Below, one piece after another: positions 61,399 through 64,000 of a stretch of 64,000 bases of DNA. The stretch spans positions 873,177-937,176 of the forward strand of contig NZ_FOKB01000001.1 in the NCBI RefSeq assembly GCF_900111895.1, in the 5' to 3' direction. Both the position numbers and the translations under genes were made by a program. The stretch comes from Pseudomonas simiae (GTDB lineage: Bacteria > Pseudomonadota > Gammaproteobacteria > Pseudomonadales > Pseudomonadaceae). The notes under the pieces are model-generated. The model was given only the letters and a program-made list of their open reading frames with translations. It ran no database searches and had not been told where the DNA came from. How positions within the stretch are numbered: the stretch's first letter is position 1; every line of letters begins with the position of its first letter.

Positions 61399-61582
61399 TT
61401 GGGAATGCGTTTCTGGGTGCACAGGAGATCCAATGTGGCAGGCGGCTGAATCTCCGACTTAGCGCTGTCGCACAGCAAACTGGAAGCCCCAAAACCAGCC
61501 ACTGCGCAATATCGGGTACACCGCATTCGTCCTGCATTGGGGGCGCTTCGCACCCCAACAGTTCTTATGGTTCGCGTGACTA

Positions 61583-62371
61583 TCACACCTTGGCTTGATA
61601 GCGCTCGGCGACGGCCGATTGGCGGATCTCTGACAGCAAACCTTGGCGGGCGGCCTGCAGAGCATCCCAGCGGGCGGCGTCTTGCAATGGCGGAATGGTC
61701 ACTGGCTCGCGACGATCAAAACCGACCAGCGCAGCATCGACCAGCTCGTCCACGCTCATGATTTCGCTCAGGGTATTGATGTCGATGCCCGCGCGATCCC
61801 AGATTTCCGTGCGGGTGGCGGCTGGCAGGACAGCTTGCACGTAGACGCCTTTGGGTGAGAGCTCAAGGCTCAGCCCCTGGGATAGAAACAGCACAAACGC
61901 TTTGGTTGCACCGTAGACGCTCATGCCGAATTCCGGTGCCAGCCCCACCACCGAGCCGATGTTGATAATCGCGCCGCTACCGGCGTGTGCCAGGCGTGGC
62001 GCGATGGCGCTGGCAAGTCGCACCAAGGCGGTGGTATTGAGCGCGACCAGGTTGGTAACGCTGTCGATGGATTGCTCGATGAAGCTACCGGAGAGGGCGG
62101 CGCCCGCATTGTTCACCAGGATGCCGATACTGGCGTCATCACGCAGGCGTGCTTCGACGCTGGTCAGATCGCTGGTTTGAGTCAGGTCGGCCTGGATCAC
62201 GTCAATGGAAACCGCGTGTTTCTCACGCAGCCGGGAGGCCAATGCGTCTAGCCGGCCTTTGTCGCGGGCAACCAGCACCAGGTTATGCCCACGCTGGGCA
62301 AAACGCTCGGCGTAGGTCGCGCCAATGCCTGTTGAGGCGCCGGTAATCAGTACGGTTTCTGGGGTGCTCAT
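61583..62371 (-). CDS. Short-chain dehydrogenase/reductase (SDR)
   Basis: A 262-residue classical SDR: cofactor motif TGASTGIG (residues 10-17), NNAG, active-site Ser in INIGSVVGL and YGATK (Tyr-x-x-x-Lys). An Arg after the second beta strand (VARDKGRLD) suggests NADPH preference. I use the ATG at 62371. It is divergent from a TetR gene, with a large perfect inverted repeat between them, so it is very probably the repressed target. Substrate unknown; an aldehyde, quinone or toxic carbonyl is possible. Confidence 0.88.
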   Translation of the reverse strand: MSTPETVLITGASTGIGATYAERFAQRGHNLVLVARDKGRLDALASRLREKHAVSIDVIQADLTQTSDLTSVEARLRDDASIGILVNNAGAALSGSFIEQSIDSVTNLVALNTTALVRLASAIAPRLAHAGSGAIINIGSVVGLAPEFGMSVYGATKAFVLFLSQGLSLELSPKGVYVQAVLPAATRTEIWDRAGIDINTLSEIMSVDELVDAALVGFDRREPVTIPPLQDAARWDALQAARQGLLSEIRQSAVAERYQAKV

Positions 62372-62454
62372 AAGTAGATGCTCTTGAGTGTTCAGGATGG
62401 TCAGAGACGGCGATCCGCGCCGTACCGTCGCAGAGACATGCGCTGGTGGTTTTA

Positions 62455-62506
62455 TGATGTCGATCATAATCAAAGCTGTCAACAATTTTGATTATGATCG
62501 ACATCA
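62455..62506. promoter_or_regulatory. 20-bp perfect inverted repeat between SDR and TetR genes
   Basis: Two 20-bp arms (62455-62474 and 62487-62506) are exact reverse complements with a 12-bp spacer. The arm core is GATCATAATCAAA. Two TetR dimers could bind, one per arm, covering both divergent promoters. Confidence 0.75.
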
Positions 62507-62548
62507 GAGTATAGTCAGACCATTGTTCAGGAGTTCCAGGGGCGCGAA

Positions 62549-63136
62549 ATGAAGATCACCAAAACGCAATCACTCGCCAACCGAGCGCATATTGTGGAGA
62601 CGGCGTCAGAGCTGTTTCGGGAGCGTGGCTATGATGGTGTGGGTGTGGCAGAACTCATGGCGACTGCGGGTTTTACCCAGGGGGGCTTCTATAAACACTT
62701 CGGCTCCAAAGCCGACTTGATGGCCGAAGCGGCCGAAAACAGCCTGGCAAAGTCCCTGTCGAGTACGTGCGATCTCGACGTGCCGGGATTTGTAAACCTG
62801 TACGTGTCCAGGGATCACAGAGACGGCAGGGGAGAGGGGTGCACCCTGGCAGCCCTGTGTGGTGACGCCGCCCGTCAGTCGGATGATCTGAAGGCGACCT
62901 TTGCCAGTGGCGTTGAAAATACGCTGGCAGCCCTTGAGGACAAGTACACGGCGGGTGTGGATGTCACCCGCCAAGAGGTCCGCACGAAAATGATCAACCT
63001 GCTGGCCCACGCAGTCGGTGCGGTCATGCTGTCGCGGGCGTGTCCGGATGACTCGGAACTCGCGGATGAGATCCTGCAAACGTGCCGCGCTGAGATAATC
63101 GCATCGCTGCCATCGAGTAAAGAAAACAGCGCATGA
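62549..63136 (+). CDS. TetR family transcriptional regulator
   Basis: A 195-residue TetR repressor. HTH: RAHIVETASELFRERGYDGVGVAELMATAGFTQGGFYKHFGSKADLM (about 12-57). The C-terminal ligand domain contains GCTLAALCGDAARQSDDLK, typical of the subgroup next to SDR genes. It should repress the divergent SDR gene through the 20-bp inverted repeat and be released by a small electrophile or aldehyde. Codon use is somewhat less GC-rich than neighbours by eye. Confidence 0.88.
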   Translation: MKITKTQSLANRAHIVETASELFRERGYDGVGVAELMATAGFTQGGFYKHFGSKADLMAEAAENSLAKSLSSTCDLDVPGFVNLYVSRDHRDGRGEGCTLAALCGDAARQSDDLKATFASGVENTLAALEDKYTAGVDVTRQEVRTKMINLLAHAVGAVMLSRACPDDSELADEILQTCRAEIIASLPSSKENSA

Positions 63137-63252
63137 GTGGCAAGATGGGCGTTAACCGATGCGCCCAAGATGGCAAGATGAACCCCGCTCAGGTTTACTA
63201 CTCTGAGTAATGGTTTTACCGACGTCACCCGTCGGGTCATCTAGGTCATCGA

Positions 63253-64000
63253 ATGGATAAATACACCCCCCACACCTGGGAACCCCACGAGCGCCCGAGC
63301 CTGCCCGGTTCGCCGTCGACGCCGTGGCACCCCACCCACAAGCGCTGGCTGTATGCGCTGGTGGGCGTGCTGGTGGCGATCACCGGTGGCCTGGGCAACG
63401 CGCTGGTCATCGCCAACCTGCAATACCTGCAAGGCGCCCTCGGGGCGACCACTGCGGAAATGGCCTGGCTGCCCGCCGCCTATGTGATGACTAACGTGTG
63501 CATGAACCTGCTGCTGGTGAAGTTTCGCCAGCAATTCGGCCTGCGTGCGTTTACCGAGGTGTTCCTGGTGCTCTACGCGCTGGTGACCTTCGGCCACTTG
63601 TTCGTCAACGACCTCAACTCGGCCATCGCCGTACGGGCGGCCCACGGCATGGTCGGCGCCGCGCTGAGCTCGTTGGGCTTGTACTACATGATCCAGGCGT
63701 TCCCGGCCAAGTGGCGGTTGAAGTCGCTGGTACTGGGGTTGGGCACCGCGCAACTTGCTTTACCCTTGGCGCGCCTGTTCTCCGAAGACTTGCTGCAAAT
63801 CGCCGAGTGGCGTGGTCTGTACCTGTTCGAGCTGGGCATGGCACTCATCTGCCTGGGTTGCGTGTTCCTGCTTAAACTTCCACCTGGCGACCGCTTCAAG
63901 ACGTTTGAAAAACTCGATTTCCTCACCTTCGCCATCCTCGCCAGCGGCGTGGCCCTGCTGTGCGCGGTGCTGTCCCTGGGGCGCATAGACTGGTGGCTTG
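63253..64000 (+). CDS. MFS transporter (DHA2-like), C-terminus cut by window edge
   Basis: The first 249 codons of a multi-drug-type major facilitator transporter, running off the right edge. After a 30-residue Pro/His-rich cytoplasmic segment, helices follow at about 33-58 (LYALVGVLVAITGGLGNALVI), 70-95, 105-125, 135-160, 165-185, 205-225 and 235 onward. DHA2 members have 14 helices and 500-550 residues, so roughly half is missing. A loop with ALVIANLQYLQGALGATTAEMAWLPAAYVMTN replaces the DHA2 motif VDVTIVNVALP by a variant, so drug specificity is uncertain. No linked membrane-fusion gene is visible. Confidence 0.85.
   Translation, partial: MDKYTPHTWEPHERPSLPGSPSTPWHPTHKRWLYALVGVLVAITGGLGNALVIANLQYLQGALGATTAEMAWLPAAYVMTNVCMNLLLVKFRQQFGLRAFTEVFLVLYALVTFGHLFVNDLNSAIAVRAAHGMVGAALSSLGLYYMIQAFPAKWRLKSLVLGLGTAQLALPLARLFSEDLLQIAEWRGLYLFELGMALICLGCVFLLKLPPGDRFKTFEKLDFLTFAILASGVALLCAVLSLGRIDWWL

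Overview
The window is chromosomal DNA of a Pseudomonas, most likely of the P. fluorescens complex. The grounds are GC-rich coding throughout, REP elements with the TGTGGGAGC...GCTTGC core between genes, a pyoverdine block (pvdRT-opmQ, fpvI, pvdA), the bkd operon with bkdR, and a complete PQQ-dependent alcohol oxidation cluster with the gene order of the P. putida ped and P. aeruginosa exa/erc loci. No rRNA, tRNA, phage, insertion sequence or CRISPR array is visible. Species cannot be fixed from the sequence alone.

Layout. 1-756: 5' part of a LysR regulator. 757-1697: non-coding repeats (a 72-bp tandem array, a multi-hairpin element and a (GATCAA)12 tract). 1698-9944: amide catabolism unit (GntR regulator, Tat-type binding protein, LivHMGF-type transporter, M20 carbamoylase-type hydrolase, amidase). 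10052-17742: siderophore block (degenerate alpha/beta hydrolase, opmQ, pvdT, pvdR, fpvI, pvdA) with two exact PvdS boxes and a Fur-like box. 17790-19867: radical SAM protein plus DUF4130-type protein behind an SOS-like box. 19871-25702: arginine/citrulline/ornithine unit (Lrp regulator, polar amino acid ABC transporter, ornithine cyclodeaminase, CtlX). 25898-27884: double-GNAT protein and branched-chain aminotransferase. 28009-33628: bkdA1-bkdA2-bkdB-lpdV with divergent bkdR. 33625-37020: sulfide module (MBL dioxygenase-type protein, BigR-type repressor, SQR, TauE). 37152-59840: PQQ alcohol oxidation cluster. 59920 to the end: SLC13-type transporter, SDR/TetR divergent pair and the 5' part of an MFS transporter.

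The PQQ cluster is the centrepiece. It holds two quinoprotein ethanol dehydrogenases. One has Asp-Phe-Ser at the metal site and should use calcium (PedE/ExaA). The other has Asp-Tyr-Asp, the lanthanide signature (PedH). Around them lie cytochrome c550, an acetaldehyde dehydrogenase, ErcA, a 23-residue orphan pqqA, a SoxYZ-like carrier with a metallohydrolase and a binding protein, an unusual ABC-2 transporter with a periplasmic beta-propeller and binding protein, and three sensor kinases with two response regulators, including the PedS2/PedR2 pair known for the rare-earth switch in P. putida. Two DNA motifs recur in front of these genes: a 16-bp element close to CAGTAC-YMAR-GTAGYA (three strong and three weaker sites) and a perfect inverted repeat CCGGGAA-N3-TTCCCGG found only in front of the two dehydrogenases. 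These motifs, the SOS-like box before the DNA-metabolism pair, and a GAATCGGCT motif shared by the two arginine/ornithine transcription units are the main new observations.
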